Assembly (NCBI GenBank): GCA_902798975.1
Contig: CADBYT010000008.1
Location: 83,645 to 147,644, forward strand
Direction: 5' to 3'
Source: an uncultured Bacteroidia bacterium
GTDB lineage: Bacteria > Bacteroidota > Bacteroidia > Bacteroidales > UBA932
Length of the DNA stretch: 64,000 bases
The notes under the pieces were generated by a model. That model saw only the letters and a list, made by a program, of their open reading frames with translations, was not told the DNA's origin and made no database searches. The position numbers and the translations under genes are program-made. Shown piece by piece: positions 34,483 through 43,653 of the stretch; positions within the stretch are counted from its first letter, which is position 1; each line of letters begins with the position of its first letter.

Positions 34483-35523
34483 ATGTTGCCGAGCAGGTTG
34501 ACATACAGACTGATCCTGGTAGCCGGACTCGTGACGGCGCTTGCTTCCTGCGGAAAAGCGCCGCAGGAAGAAGAGCATTCCTCCAGGGAACTGAGCGTCC
34601 TGTTTTCCGCAAACACCGGCCTGGTGGGAGATGCTTACAACGAACTCATCCTCCAGGGCGTGATGGAAAGCACGGCCGCCGGCGCCGACGTCGGGATCCA
34701 CCTGCTCAAACCCGCGAACCTGTCCGAAGCCCGCACCCAGTTCAACAACTGGATGGCCTCGGCCACAGCCGACAAGGCCCTCATCCTCTGCGGCCTGGAA
34801 TACGAACAGCTGCTCCAGGGCGTCGCCCTCCCCGAGGGCCGTATCCTCCTGCTGGACAGCGATAAAGAATTCAGCAAAGGCATTTCCACGGCGCTCCTCA
34901 AGCGCTACGGCGGCGCCTGGCTCTCCGGCGCACTGCTGCAGGATTTCCACCTGCAGCTCATCAAGGCGCTTGGCGGCGACCGGGTCATCGATACCATTGC
35001 CCAGGGGGTCCGGGACGGCTACAGCGACAACGGCGGCGAGGACTACCACGAGTTCACCCTCGCCACCGGCTACCAGGGCATGAACATGGCCGACGAGCTG
35101 TTCCGCCGTATTTTCATGCGGGAGGACATCCACCTGTCCAACGCTTCGGACGGGATTCTGTTCCCCGTCTGCGGTGCCTCCCGCCTGGGCGCATTCAGCT
35201 ACTCCCAGAACTACTACTACGCCGCCGTGGGCTGCGGCGAGGACTGCTCCGCCTACTCCGACTGTCTCCCCTTCTCGCTGGTGCTGGACCTGGGGACGCT
35301 GGTCAAGGAGTACATCGCCCAGTGGATGCAGGACACCCCCTGGCCCGCCACCGCGGAATTCGGTCTGCGGACCGGCCACGTGCGCATCCGCTTCAATGAG
35401 CGCTTCTACGAAGGCGTGCTGGGCACGTGGAACGAATGGCCTATCCCGCTCTCCGGATGGAAAGCGCTGGAAGCCGGCTATCATGAACAAGCACTTGAAA
35501 AGGAGGCGGGCCATGCGTACTAG
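34483..35523 (+). CDS. Periplasmic-binding (BMP-like) lipoprotein
   Basis: The 346-residue protein has a lipoprotein signal (LILVAGLVTALASC, Cys23). The mature part looks like a type 1 periplasmic-binding fold, close in pattern to basic membrane protein/Med lipoproteins that bind nucleosides (SVLFSANTGLVGDAYNELI; alternating strands ILLLDSD; GGAWLSGALLQ). The match is by pattern only and the ligand is unknown. No ABC transporter genes lie nearby. Its last 11 bases overlap the next gene, a protease lipoprotein with its own binding domain, so the two are coupled and may form one surface complex. Confidence 0.65.
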   Translation: MLPSRLTYRLILVAGLVTALASCGKAPQEEEHSSRELSVLFSANTGLVGDAYNELILQGVMESTAAGADVGIHLLKPANLSEARTQFNNWMASATADKALILCGLEYEQLLQGVALPEGRILLLDSDKEFSKGISTALLKRYGGAWLSGALLQDFHLQLIKALGGDRVIDTIAQGVRDGYSDNGGEDYHEFTLATGYQGMNMADELFRRIFMREDIHLSNASDGILFPVCGASRLGAFSYSQNYYYAAVGCGEDCSAYSDCLPFSLVLDLGTLVKEYIAQWMQDTPWPATAEFGLRTGHVRIRFNERFYEGVLGTWNEWPIPLSGWKALEAGYHEQALEKEAGHAY

Positions 35524-37678
35524 GTTCTTCCGGCTGCTTGCCGCCGCCTTGCTCCTGCTTGCCTGCAACGGCAAAGAGATGGCCCCAGTCCAGCCGGAGA
35601 CCACCACCTACAAGGTAGCCGTCCTGATGCCCCGGAGCAACTGGGACAGCGAGAAGCCCCTGGTCCAGGGAGCGCTTTCGACCATTGCCAAGGGCCAGGA
35701 GGGACTCCGGCAGCGTGTCGCCCTGGAGCTGGAATGGATCGACGAGGAGGATCTCAACTTCGCCCAGGAAGTCCGCCGCATCACCCGTGACGACTCCTAC
35801 GCCGCCATCATCGGTCCCAAGTTCAGCCGCCACGCACGCCTGGTGGCCCGCGAGAGCATGAACTACCGCATCCCGGTGCTGATGCCGAGCGTCACCTCGG
35901 CGGAGATCCAGCGTATCTATGCGGGCAGCAACAAGACCAACCCGAACATCTTCTGCATGAGCGAGAGCGACCTGGCCCAGACCCAGGCCATGCTCAACAT
36001 CCTCCGCAAGCAATACATCTCGGACCGCATCATCCTGCTGTCGCGGGGCCCGGAAGCCGATGACTATGTCTCCTCCTTCGCTTCCTACCTGCCCTTCATG
36101 GCAACGGAACTCCGTTTCCACTCCGTCAGGAGTTATGTTTTCGAAGACAAGGAAAGCCTGCGGGAGAGCATCCGGAGCATCAACGCGATGAGTCCCTGGG
36201 CCAAGTTCGCTTCCATGATCTTTTACGTCCCCTCCACCACACAGGACATGCTGATACTGGACCAGGTCATCAACGAAGAAGGCATCTCCCTGGGCTATGA
36301 AGACGGTCAGAAGGCCATCGACGAGCACTATTTCCCATACGTCTTCTGCCCGGACCTGGCATGCAACGCCACGCTGGAAGGCAAACTGACACACGACTAC
36401 CGGGGCATCGCCCTCTGCGGCGACCCTGAGAGCGGCTTCCCCACCGCGCGCCGGGCCGCCACCGGCCGCGAGATCCAGAGCGGCTACGCCCAGCTCTATG
36501 ACTGCTTCACCCTGCTGGCCCTTGCCCTCGCGCACAAGGAGACGGCCGGGCTGGAGACGGTCCGCGAGGCCATCGTGGCCGTGATGGACGCCTGCGACGG
36601 CAACGCCAACGAGTTCTCCTGGACGGCCGACGGCCTGCGCCATGGCTTCCAGGCCATCCGCGACGGTCACATCCCCAGCATGTCCGGTGCCTCCGGCAGC
36701 TGGGTCTTCGACCCGGAGACGCACATCAGCCAGCTGGGCAGCTGGTATGGCTACTGGCGCTACTACAACGGAGAATACCACCTGGTGGACTACATGACCC
36801 GCAGCGACCACGCAGACAAGACCAGTATGGACCAGATGTGGGATTGGGCCACGGATGTCGTCATGTCTTTCGACCAGCAGGACAAGGGCGTCAGGTACGA
36901 AGCGCTCCAGGACCGCTTCGCCGTGGTGATGGCCACCTCCACCGGCTGGCCCAACTACCGCCACCAGGCCGATGCCCTGGACGTGTACCGGATGCTCCGC
37001 AACGCGGGCTATGACGATGAGCACATCATCCTGATCACGGAAGACGATCTCGCGGACAACCCGGAGAATCCCCACCCCGGCGTGGTGCACGTCACCCCTG
37101 ACGGCGAGAATCTGCACCGGGACATCGTCAACGACTACAAGATCCGCGACCTCACCCCGGAAGACCTCGCCAACATCCTCAAGGGCACGGTCACCGAGCG
37201 CACCCCGCATGTGGTCCAGGGCAGCAAGAACACCAACGTCCTCTTCTTCTGGAGCGGCCACGGTACCTACGACAAGCTCCTCAACTGGGGGACCGGTACC
37301 ATCACGGCCGAGCAGATCCACTCCGCCCTGCAGGGCGCACAGGACAACTTCCGCAAGATGCTCCTGATCATGGAAACCTGCTACAGCGGCTCGATCGGAG
37401 AGGGCCTGCCCGGCATCCCCGGCCTGCTGCTGCTCACCGCCGCCGCGCCCGGCGAAAAATCGCACGCAGACGTACTGGAGGACACCATCTACCTCTCCAA
37501 CGCCTTCACCCGCGTCTTCCGCGAGCAGGTAGAGAACAACCCCGACATCACCCTCTATGAGCTGTACACCGAACTGGCCCGGCACACAACCGCCTCCCAC
37601 GCCATGATCTACAACTACGAATGGTATGGCAGCGTGTACTACAATAGCCTGAGCGAGTTTTTTGCAACTGATTATTAG
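35513..37678 (+). CDS. Lipoprotein joining a periplasmic-binding domain to a legumain-type C13 protease
   Basis: The 721-residue protein has a lipoprotein signal (LLAAALLLLAC, Cys18). Residues 30 to about 420 resemble a type 1 ligand-binding fold (VAVLMPRSNWDSEKPLVQG; YAAIIGPKFS; IPVLMPSVTSAE). From about residue 470 the protein follows legumain closely: NYRHQADALDVYRMLRNAG at 481, EDDLADNPENPHPG, then His583 in SGHGTYD and Cys623 in ETCYSGS, 40 residues apart as in clan CD proteases (41 in legumain). It should therefore cleave, or even ligate, proteins after Asn/Asp outside the cytoplasm, perhaps on ligand binding. AGGAGG stands 7 bases before the ATG at 35513. The start overlaps the upstream lipoprotein gene by 11 bases. 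Confidence 0.85.
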   Translation: MRTRFFRLLAAALLLLACNGKEMAPVQPETTTYKVAVLMPRSNWDSEKPLVQGALSTIAKGQEGLRQRVALELEWIDEEDLNFAQEVRRITRDDSYAAIIGPKFSRHARLVARESMNYRIPVLMPSVTSAEIQRIYAGSNKTNPNIFCMSESDLAQTQAMLNILRKQYISDRIILLSRGPEADDYVSSFASYLPFMATELRFHSVRSYVFEDKESLRESIRSINAMSPWAKFASMIFYVPSTTQDMLILDQVINEEGISLGYEDGQKAIDEHYFPYVFCPDLACNATLEGKLTHDYRGIALCGDPESGFPTARRAATGREIQSGYAQLYDCFTLLALALAHKETAGLETVREAIVAVMDACDGNANEFSWTADGLRHGFQAIRDGHIPSMSGASGSWVFDPETHISQLGSWYGYWRYYNGEYHLVDYMTRSDHADKTSMDQMWDWATDVVMSFDQQDKGVRYEALQDRFAVVMATSTGWPNYRHQADALDVYRMLRNAGYDDEHIILITEDDLADNPENPHPGVVHVTPDGENLHRDIVNDYKIRDLTPEDLANILKGTVTERTPHVVQGSKNTNVLFFWSGHGTYDKLLNWGTGTITAEQIHSALQGAQDNFRKMLLIMETCYSGSIGEGLPGIPGLLLLTAAAPGEKSHADVLEDTIYLSNAFTRVFREQVENNPDITLYELYTELARHTTASHAMIYNYEWYGSVYYNSLSEFFATDY

Positions 37679-37820
37679 CTTAAAAACGGGCAAGGAGAAA
37701 TAGAGCCGGCCATGCTCTTCGGCCCGGCTGATGAGAAGGGCTCTGCATTTGTTTATCTGTTCCGCCCTGACGGAGACAGGATTCAATTCTGGCAGAGCAT
37801 GCCAGACAGGTGTTTAAGCG

Positions 37821-37855
37821 CGCTGCTGTGGTGAGAACTCCACGGCAGCGTTTTT
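37821..37855 (+). terminator. Intrinsic terminator after the C13 lipoprotein gene
   Basis: CGCTGCTGTGG and CCACGGCAGCG pair with one bulge, followed by TTTTT; it touches the stop of the convergent gene at 37855. The 140 bases before it hold no clear gene. Confidence 0.7.
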
Positions 37856-38742
37856 CAGAGCATGGCGTGGAGCCAGGCGGCGATCAGGCCGATGCGGCGG
37901 TCGAGCAGGCCATAATCGAGGGTGGCGGGGGTGTCCGTGACCTTGTTGGTGTGCTGGGTGATGCCGGAGGTGAACATCACCGCGGGGATGCCGGCTTCGA
38001 GGAACCAGCGCTGGTCGCTGACCCGGCGGTAGAAGACGTCAGTAAACGATTCGCTGCCGTAATAATCGTAGGCAAGGTCGAGACGGGGTCCGCGGTTGGC
38101 GGATTCAAGCGCAAAGCGATAGGGAGACCCGCCGAGGGCGATGAGGTAGTCGGGATGGCCGGAGCGGATGGGCGCCAGCGAGGAGCCGAGCAGGTCGAGG
38201 TTGACCATCAACACCGGCGGATAGACCGGGCGATACCGCTCCAGGAAGGCGCGGGCGCCGGAGAGGTCGGCGGCGTGGCCGTCGAAGGCCACGAAAACGA
38301 GCCCGACCTCGCCGTGGCAGCACGCGGGCAGTTCCCGTGCGAGGGCAAGGAGTGCGGCCACGCCGGAGGCGTTCGCGTCCGCGCCCGGGTAGATGCGTCC
38401 TTCGAGCGTGCCGATGGCATCAAAATAGGCACCTACGACGATGTAGCGGCGATACCAGCCGGGCGTCACGGCCACCACGTTGTGGCCGATGCGGCCGCCG
38501 GCGGAGAAAGACTGCACGGTCGTGCGCAGTCCCGCGTCGCGCAGCTGACGCAGCAGATAGAGGGTGGACGCCTGCGCCCCGGCGGTGCCGAAAGCCCGTC
38601 CGGCGCAGAGCGAATCGCAGAGAAACTCCACCTCGGCACGCAATTCCGTCTCCCGGTCGGCGACCTGCGCGGACGCGACGTCCGGCCGCAGAAGCAGGGC
38701 TGCAGGCAGGAGGAAGAACAGAAAAAAGAGGAGACGCTTCAA
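37855..38742 (-). CDS. M28-family aminopeptidase-like protein with a lost metal site
   Basis: The 295-residue protein has a signal peptide (MKRLLFFLFFLLPAALLL) and an M28 fold. Comparing its motifs with the family: VGAHYD reads VGAYFD (Tyr106 for a zinc His), GAxDNASG reads GADANASG (Ala123 for the bridging Asp), and the EE pair that provides base and ligand reads HA (156-157). Asp183 (NLDLLG) and His264 remain. Zinc catalysis looks unlikely, so a binding or structural role is inferred. It diverges from the TPR gene at 38778. Confidence 0.75.
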   Translation of the reverse strand: MKRLLFFLFFLLPAALLLRPDVASAQVADRETELRAEVEFLCDSLCAGRAFGTAGAQASTLYLLRQLRDAGLRTTVQSFSAGGRIGHNVVAVTPGWYRRYIVVGAYFDAIGTLEGRIYPGADANASGVAALLALARELPACCHGEVGLVFVAFDGHAADLSGARAFLERYRPVYPPVLMVNLDLLGSSLAPIRSGHPDYLIALGGSPYRFALESANRGPRLDLAYDYYGSESFTDVFYRRVSDQRWFLEAGIPAVMFTSGITQHTNKVTDTPATLDYGLLDRRIGLIAAWLHAML

Positions 38743-38761
38743 ATCAGGTCCGATAATTGTT

Positions 38762-38769
38762 TATCTTTG
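38762..38769 (+). promoter_or_regulatory. -7 box (TATCTTTG) for the TPR/YycJ unit
   Basis: TATCTTTG ends 8 bases before the ATG at 38778, leaving a very short leader. Confidence 0.5.
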
Positions 38770-38777
38770 CAAAGGTA

Positions 38778-40760
38778 ATGAAAAAGTTTCTCCTGACCAT
38801 AGCGATTCTGCTTTCCGCAGCATCCTTTGCGTCCGCCCAGTACGACAAAGACGTCTTCATGTGGCGGGGGCGGCAGGCGCTTGCCGACGGCCGCTACGCC
38901 CTGGCCATCGAGAATTTCAACATCCTCTCGCGCCTGGACACGGCCGACTACTGGAGTTTCTTTTTCCGCGGCATCGCGAAATACAACCTCGGCGACCTGC
39001 GCGGCGCGCAGACGGACTTCAACACCTCCGTGCGCCTGAACCCCGTTTTCACGAACGGATTCCATTACCGCGCCATCACGGAGAGCCGTTTCGGCGACTA
39101 CGAGGCCGCCTTCCGAGACTTCAACCGCGCGCTGGAACTGCGCCCCGGGCAGATCGGCATCTATTTCTCGCGCGGCGTAGCCAACTTCCTCGCGCAGAAA
39201 TTCGAAGACGCCGTCGCGGATTTCGACTACTATATCAAGAAGGAGCCGCGCGACCCGTCGGCCTTCCTGAACCGCGGCGCGTGCTACCTCTTCCTCGCGG
39301 ACACGACGCGCGCGCTGGAGGATTACAACCGCGCCATCCGCCTGGACCGCACGGAGCCGGAGGGCTTCGTGCGCCGGGCCCGCGTCTATGCCGCCCAGGG
39401 GCGCTATGATGAGGCGGTGGACGACCTGAACATGTCCATCGAGCTGGACCCGAACAACACCTTCGCCTATTTCAACCGGGCGCTGATCTACTACGAGCAG
39501 CACCGCTACAACGAGGCGATGGCCGACCTGGACACCGTGCTCGAGCACGAGCCCGGAAATGCCCTCACGCTCTACAACCGAAGCCTCATCTACGCCCAGG
39601 TGGGCGCGTTCGAGCAGGCGCTGGAGGACATGGACCGCGTGATCAACATCAACCCGCGCAACGTGCTGGCACATTACAACCGCGCGGCCATCTTCGTGGA
39701 GATGGGCCGCTGGCAGGACGCACTGGAGGACTACAACAAGGCCATCGAACTCTATCCCGATTTCGCGAAAGCGTACCTGAACCGCTCCTACGTGGAAAAC
39801 ATGCTCGGCCGCACGCGCGAGTCGAAGGCGGACTACCAGACCGCCCAGCAGAAAGTACGCGACTACCGGGCGCGGAGCGGAGAATCTTCGTTCGCAGACA
39901 CCACGCGGCGCTACAATGCGCTGCTGGCGCTGGACGCCGACTTCGCGAAGAAGGACTTCGACAACGAGCTGCTGCAGCACCGAGACATCGACATCCGCCT
40001 GCGTCCGCTCTACAAGTTCAGCCTCGCGGCGGAGCGCGATAACCGCAACGTGGCGCTCTCGCGCCAATATGAGAACGTTCTGATCGACCGCTTCATCGAT
40101 GCGGCGCCGACCCCGATCACGCTGGGGAACACGGAAAGCCGCGGCACGGACGAATACCTCTTCACGGCGAATGCCGAAGAATACTTCGTGAAAGGTCTCC
40201 AGGAGTTGCAGCGCAAGCAGTTCAACTCGGCGCTGAGCTGGTTCGACCGGGCGGTGAACGCCGCGGAAGACGACGTCGCGCGCGACCGCTACGCACGCTA
40301 TTACAAGGCCTTCTACCTGATGAACCGGGGCGTGCTGAAGGCGGAAATGATCGACTTCATCGCCTCGCTCGAAGGCAACGTGCAGACATTGTCGATGGAC
40401 ACCGAGGGCTCCACGCGGGCCCGCGTGAGCGACCGCGTGGCGCGCACCTATGATTATTCTGACGCCATCGCCGACATCAAGGAGGCGCTAGCCATCCTGC
40501 CGGACATCCCGTACCTCTACTTCGACCTCGGCAACCTGGAGTGCCTGTCGTCCCGCTTCGTGGAGGCGCTGGAGAATTACGACATGGCCATCAAGCTCTA
40601 TCCCAACATGGGGGATGCCTATTATAACCGCGGCCTGGTCCTTATCTATCTGAAGGACAAGGAGAAAGGATGCATCGACCTGTCCCGCGCCGGCGAGCTC
40701 GGCGTGGCGGATTCCTATAGCGTGATCGCGAAATACTGCACGGAGGATGAGCTCAATTAA
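38778..40760 (+). CDS. Secreted TPR-repeat protein
   Basis: The 660-residue protein has a signal peptide (MKKFLLTIAILLSAASFASAQ) and is almost wholly built of TPR units; at least ten are plain between residues 25 and 350 (for example GRYALAIENFNIL, GDLRGAQTDFNTS, GRYDEAVDDLNMS, GRWQDALEDYNKA), with more from 460 to the end. It should act as a periplasmic docking scaffold. No catalytic domain is seen. The next gene starts 14 bases before this one stops, which ties translation of the two. Confidence 0.85.
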   Translation: MKKFLLTIAILLSAASFASAQYDKDVFMWRGRQALADGRYALAIENFNILSRLDTADYWSFFFRGIAKYNLGDLRGAQTDFNTSVRLNPVFTNGFHYRAITESRFGDYEAAFRDFNRALELRPGQIGIYFSRGVANFLAQKFEDAVADFDYYIKKEPRDPSAFLNRGACYLFLADTTRALEDYNRAIRLDRTEPEGFVRRARVYAAQGRYDEAVDDLNMSIELDPNNTFAYFNRALIYYEQHRYNEAMADLDTVLEHEPGNALTLYNRSLIYAQVGAFEQALEDMDRVININPRNVLAHYNRAAIFVEMGRWQDALEDYNKAIELYPDFAKAYLNRSYVENMLGRTRESKADYQTAQQKVRDYRARSGESSFADTTRRYNALLALDADFAKKDFDNELLQHRDIDIRLRPLYKFSLAAERDNRNVALSRQYENVLIDRFIDAAPTPITLGNTESRGTDEYLFTANAEEYFVKGLQELQRKQFNSALSWFDRAVNAAEDDVARDRYARYYKAFYLMNRGVLKAEMIDFIASLEGNVQTLSMDTEGSTRARVSDRVARTYDYSDAIADIKEALAILPDIPYLYFDLGNLECLSSRFVEALENYDMAIKLYPNMGDAYYNRGLVLIYLKDKEKGCIDLSRAGELGVADSYSVIAKYCTEDELN

Positions 40761-41574
40761 ATTCAAGTCCTTCACCTCCGGCAGCTGCGGCAACTGCTAT
40801 TTCCTGGGCATATTCAATGAGATTGACGCCTGCGAAGCGGGGGTTCTGATCGACGCCGGCTTCAGCCCGCGGCGGCTGAAGAAGGAGCTGGCGAACGAGG
40901 GGCTCTGCTTCGACGATTTCGCCGGGCTGCTGATCACGCATGACCACAACGACCATATCCGCTCGCTGGGATCCTACTGCAAGCACGTGCGCAAGCCGGT
41001 CTGGACGCCGCCGGAGCTCGCAAAAGCGCTGACGCGCCACTTCATTACGGGAGAATTCTATGGCCCCTGCCGCGCTCCGCTGCAGCCGGGCTGGAACGAG
41101 ATCGTGCCCGGGCGCATCCGGGCGCAGTATTTCGAAGTCCCCCATGACGCTTCCTTCACCTACGGCTACGCGCTGATGCTGGACGACTACAAGTTCGTGA
41201 TCATGACCGACATCGGCCGCATGGTGCCGCAGGCGCTGGCTTTTGCCAGGCAGGCGGATACGGTGGTCATCGAGTCCAATTACGACCTGGAGATGCTGCG
41301 CAACGGCCCCTACCCCAAGGACCTGCAAGACCGCATTTGCGGCGGCCACGGGCACCTGTCCAATGTCGAGTGCGCCGAGGCGCTGCGCGATTTTGCGCAC
41401 CCCGGCCTCCGCAACATCTTCCTCTGCCATTTAAGTGAACATAACAACACCCCAGATCTTGCCTATCGAACCAATTTAGAAGTCCTGCAGGAACGCTTTG
41501 CCGACATGGACGGACGCATCCCGCGCCTCTGCCCCCTGCCCCGCATGACCCCCTCCCCGCTCTTCACGCTGTAG
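40747..41574 (+). CDS. YycJ-like metallo-beta-lactamase-fold hydrolase
   Basis: The 275-residue cytoplasmic protein carries HDHNDH at 65-70, the zinc motif of the metallo-beta-lactamase fold, after the YycJ/WalJ-type opening (FKSFTSGSCGNCYFL, VLIDAGFSPRRL). Later ligands appear in VPHDASFTYGY, MTDIG and LCHLSEHNN. WalJ proteins have been linked to DNA processing and cell-wall control, but the substrate is unproven. The gene overlaps the TPR gene by 14 bases. Confidence 0.88.
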   Translation: MSSIKFKSFTSGSCGNCYFLGIFNEIDACEAGVLIDAGFSPRRLKKELANEGLCFDDFAGLLITHDHNDHIRSLGSYCKHVRKPVWTPPELAKALTRHFITGEFYGPCRAPLQPGWNEIVPGRIRAQYFEVPHDASFTYGYALMLDDYKFVIMTDIGRMVPQALAFARQADTVVIESNYDLEMLRNGPYPKDLQDRICGGHGHLSNVECAEALRDFAHPGLRNIFLCHLSEHNNTPDLAYRTNLEVLQERFADMDGRIPRLCPLPRMTPSPLFTL

Positions 41575-41635
41575 TCATCCGGACGGATGCTCCCTCGCGG
41601 GCGGCCGGAAAAGATTACTACTGATTATATTTTTG

Positions 41636-41643
41636 TATATTTG
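41636..41643 (+). promoter_or_regulatory. -7 box (TATATTTG) of the DUF3857 gene pair
   Basis: TATATTTG lies 17 bases before the ATG at 41661. Confidence 0.55.
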
Positions 41644-41660
41644 CATAGAGTACAGAATGT

Positions 41661-43649
41661 ATGACTATGAAAACAAAAGCGGCAATCATCTTTTGGGCAT
41701 GGACCTGGCTGGCGCCGGTATGCGCCGGTTCCCTGCATGCGCAGTCGATTCCCGTCAACACCAAGATGGGAAAAGTTTCCGTAGAGGAATGTGCCATGGA
41801 CTCGTTCCCACCAGACACGTCGGCTTCGGCGCTGGTCCTGTATGAAGATCATTCCCTGAAAATCGACTATAACCTTTCGCTCGGCATCCCAATCCAGAGA
41901 ACCACGCACCGGGAGCGAATCAAGATCCTGAAGGAGGATGCGATGGATTATTGCGATTATTCCATGATGATCTCCCGGGATTCGGACGATATGGAATCCA
42001 TTTCCTCCATCTCCGTCGTGACCTACAACCTGGAAGGCGGCAAGGTCGTGGCCACCAAGATGCCCCGTTCCAACATTTTCTGGACCAAGTACAACGACCA
42101 TTTCGACAAAGTCTCCTTCGCCGCCCAGAATGTCCGGGTCGGTTCCGTCGTCGAGGTGTACTATGACATGGATACTGGCCGGGTCATGAACATCGACGAT
42201 TTCTACTTCCAGCGGAGTATCCCCGTCAACCTGTGCGTGTACACGGTCACGCTGCCCCGCTGGCTGGAATTCAAAAGGATCATCCGGGGAGATATTCCCC
42301 TCTCCTTCAAAGAAAATATCGCGCATGGCGTGGACCTGGGGACCTTCTTCCCGGACAACTCCCTGGATGTCACGGAATATACGGCCGTGGACATTCCGGC
42401 ATTGGACCAGGAATCCGGTCTATACTGCCCCCGCCTGTATCGTTCTTCCCTGTCCATTGATGTGAGCGGCGTGCGTCTGATGACGAATTTTCGTGATTTC
42501 AGCGTGACCTGGGACGATGTGGACAAACAGGTGTGCGAGTCCTCAATCATGACCCAGATCAAGGCCAACTGCCGTTTCAAGGATGAAGTCGACGCCGCAA
42601 TAGCCGGGAAAGAATCGGCACAGGACAAGCTGGCGGCCATCATTGAGCTGGTGCGCGGGAAAGTGGAGTGGGACCGGACCTATCGCCTGGTCCCGACGGT
42701 CAACCCCGACCCGCTTCGTTCCCGCTCCGGCAGCAGTGCGGACATCAACGTGCTGGTAGCCTCTGCCGCCAGATATGCCGGGTTCCGCGTGGCGCCCGTC
42801 CTGATTTGTTCCAGAACCAACGGCATGGTACTGGATTATCATCCCAGCACCAGCGCCTTCAACAAGCTGATCCTCCGCTTCGACCAGCCAGACGGCGAGC
42901 CGCTGTACGTGGACGCCGCGGACCCGGACGGGTGGTTCAACGTACTGAATGACAACGATCTCGTTGCTAAGGCCAGGGTTATTTCGGAGAACGGGATCGG
43001 GGAATGGGCGGACCTGACCGCGCTTTCCAGGAATGTCAGCATTTTCAATGTGGATGCGCGGCTTTCGCCGGACGGCACTCTGGAAGGAGACTGTACCGTC
43101 AACTATGTCGGCTGTCCGTCCCGCGACTTCAAGAAAGCGTATCGGAACGCCGACCAGGAAGAAGACCTGGTGGACCGGCTGGAGAAGGAGTATTCGGTTT
43201 CGGTGGAAGACTTCTCCGCAAGCCAGATCGGGGAGTTCGGTCCCAGTTCCTCGATCCGGTTCCATTTCGAAAAGTCCTGCGACTCCGCCGGAGAGACAAT
43301 CTATGTGAATCCATTCCTGGAGAAATTCCAGTCGGAAACGCTGTTCCGCAGCGAGGAGCGCAAGTACCCCGTCGATTTCCCGTATCCAGAGCAGATCGTT
43401 TACACCTTCCGCCTGACCCTGCCGGAAGGATATACCGTCGACCAGCTTCCGGAACGGGTCCGACTCGTGTCCGCACTGCCCTCTACCGCCGTGGTGGCGA
43501 CGGGGGTCTCCGGAGATGTCGTTCAACTGTCTTTCCGTTTCGACCTGGGCACGCTGATCTGCCTTCCGCTCAATTACGCGGGCGCCCGAGAGTACTGGTC
43601 GGCCCTCTGCGGCATCTACGAACAGATGATTGTCGTCAAGAAATCCTGA
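41661..43649 (+). CDS. DUF3857/transglutaminase-like exported protein, active site degenerate
   Basis: The 662-residue protein (ATG 41661; alternative 41667) has a signal peptide ending near SLHAQ, an N-terminal DUF3857 beta domain and a transglutaminase-like core. In active members the core holds G-D-C-K and a later Asn-His; here the cysteine position reads GSSAD (Ser, about residue 359) and the His region reads FNKLIL. The thiol is therefore missing and enzyme activity is doubtful. The next gene, five bases on, is a paralogue that keeps the Cys. The two probably work as a pair in the periplasm. Confidence 0.8.
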   Translation: MTMKTKAAIIFWAWTWLAPVCAGSLHAQSIPVNTKMGKVSVEECAMDSFPPDTSASALVLYEDHSLKIDYNLSLGIPIQRTTHRERIKILKEDAMDYCDYSMMISRDSDDMESISSISVVTYNLEGGKVVATKMPRSNIFWTKYNDHFDKVSFAAQNVRVGSVVEVYYDMDTGRVMNIDDFYFQRSIPVNLCVYTVTLPRWLEFKRIIRGDIPLSFKENIAHGVDLGTFFPDNSLDVTEYTAVDIPALDQESGLYCPRLYRSSLSIDVSGVRLMTNFRDFSVTWDDVDKQVCESSIMTQIKANCRFKDEVDAAIAGKESAQDKLAAIIELVRGKVEWDRTYRLVPTVNPDPLRSRSGSSADINVLVASAARYAGFRVAPVLICSRTNGMVLDYHPSTSAFNKLILRFDQPDGEPLYVDAADPDGWFNVLNDNDLVAKARVISENGIGEWADLTALSRNVSIFNVDARLSPDGTLEGDCTVNYVGCPSRDFKKAYRNADQEEDLVDRLEKEYSVSVEDFSASQIGEFGPSSSIRFHFEKSCDSAGETIYVNPFLEKFQSETLFRSEERKYPVDFPYPEQIVYTFRLTLPEGYTVDQLPERVRLVSALPSTAVVATGVSGDVVQLSFRFDLGTLICLPLNYAGAREYWSALCGIYEQMIVVKKS

Positions 43650-43653
43650 GCCG

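Noticed and set aside
37711-37833. 40-codon ORF after the C13 lipoprotein gene (MLFGPADEKGS...)
   Set aside because: It is in frame with the upstream gene beyond its stop, has its possible ribosome site too far away, and ends inside the terminator stem.
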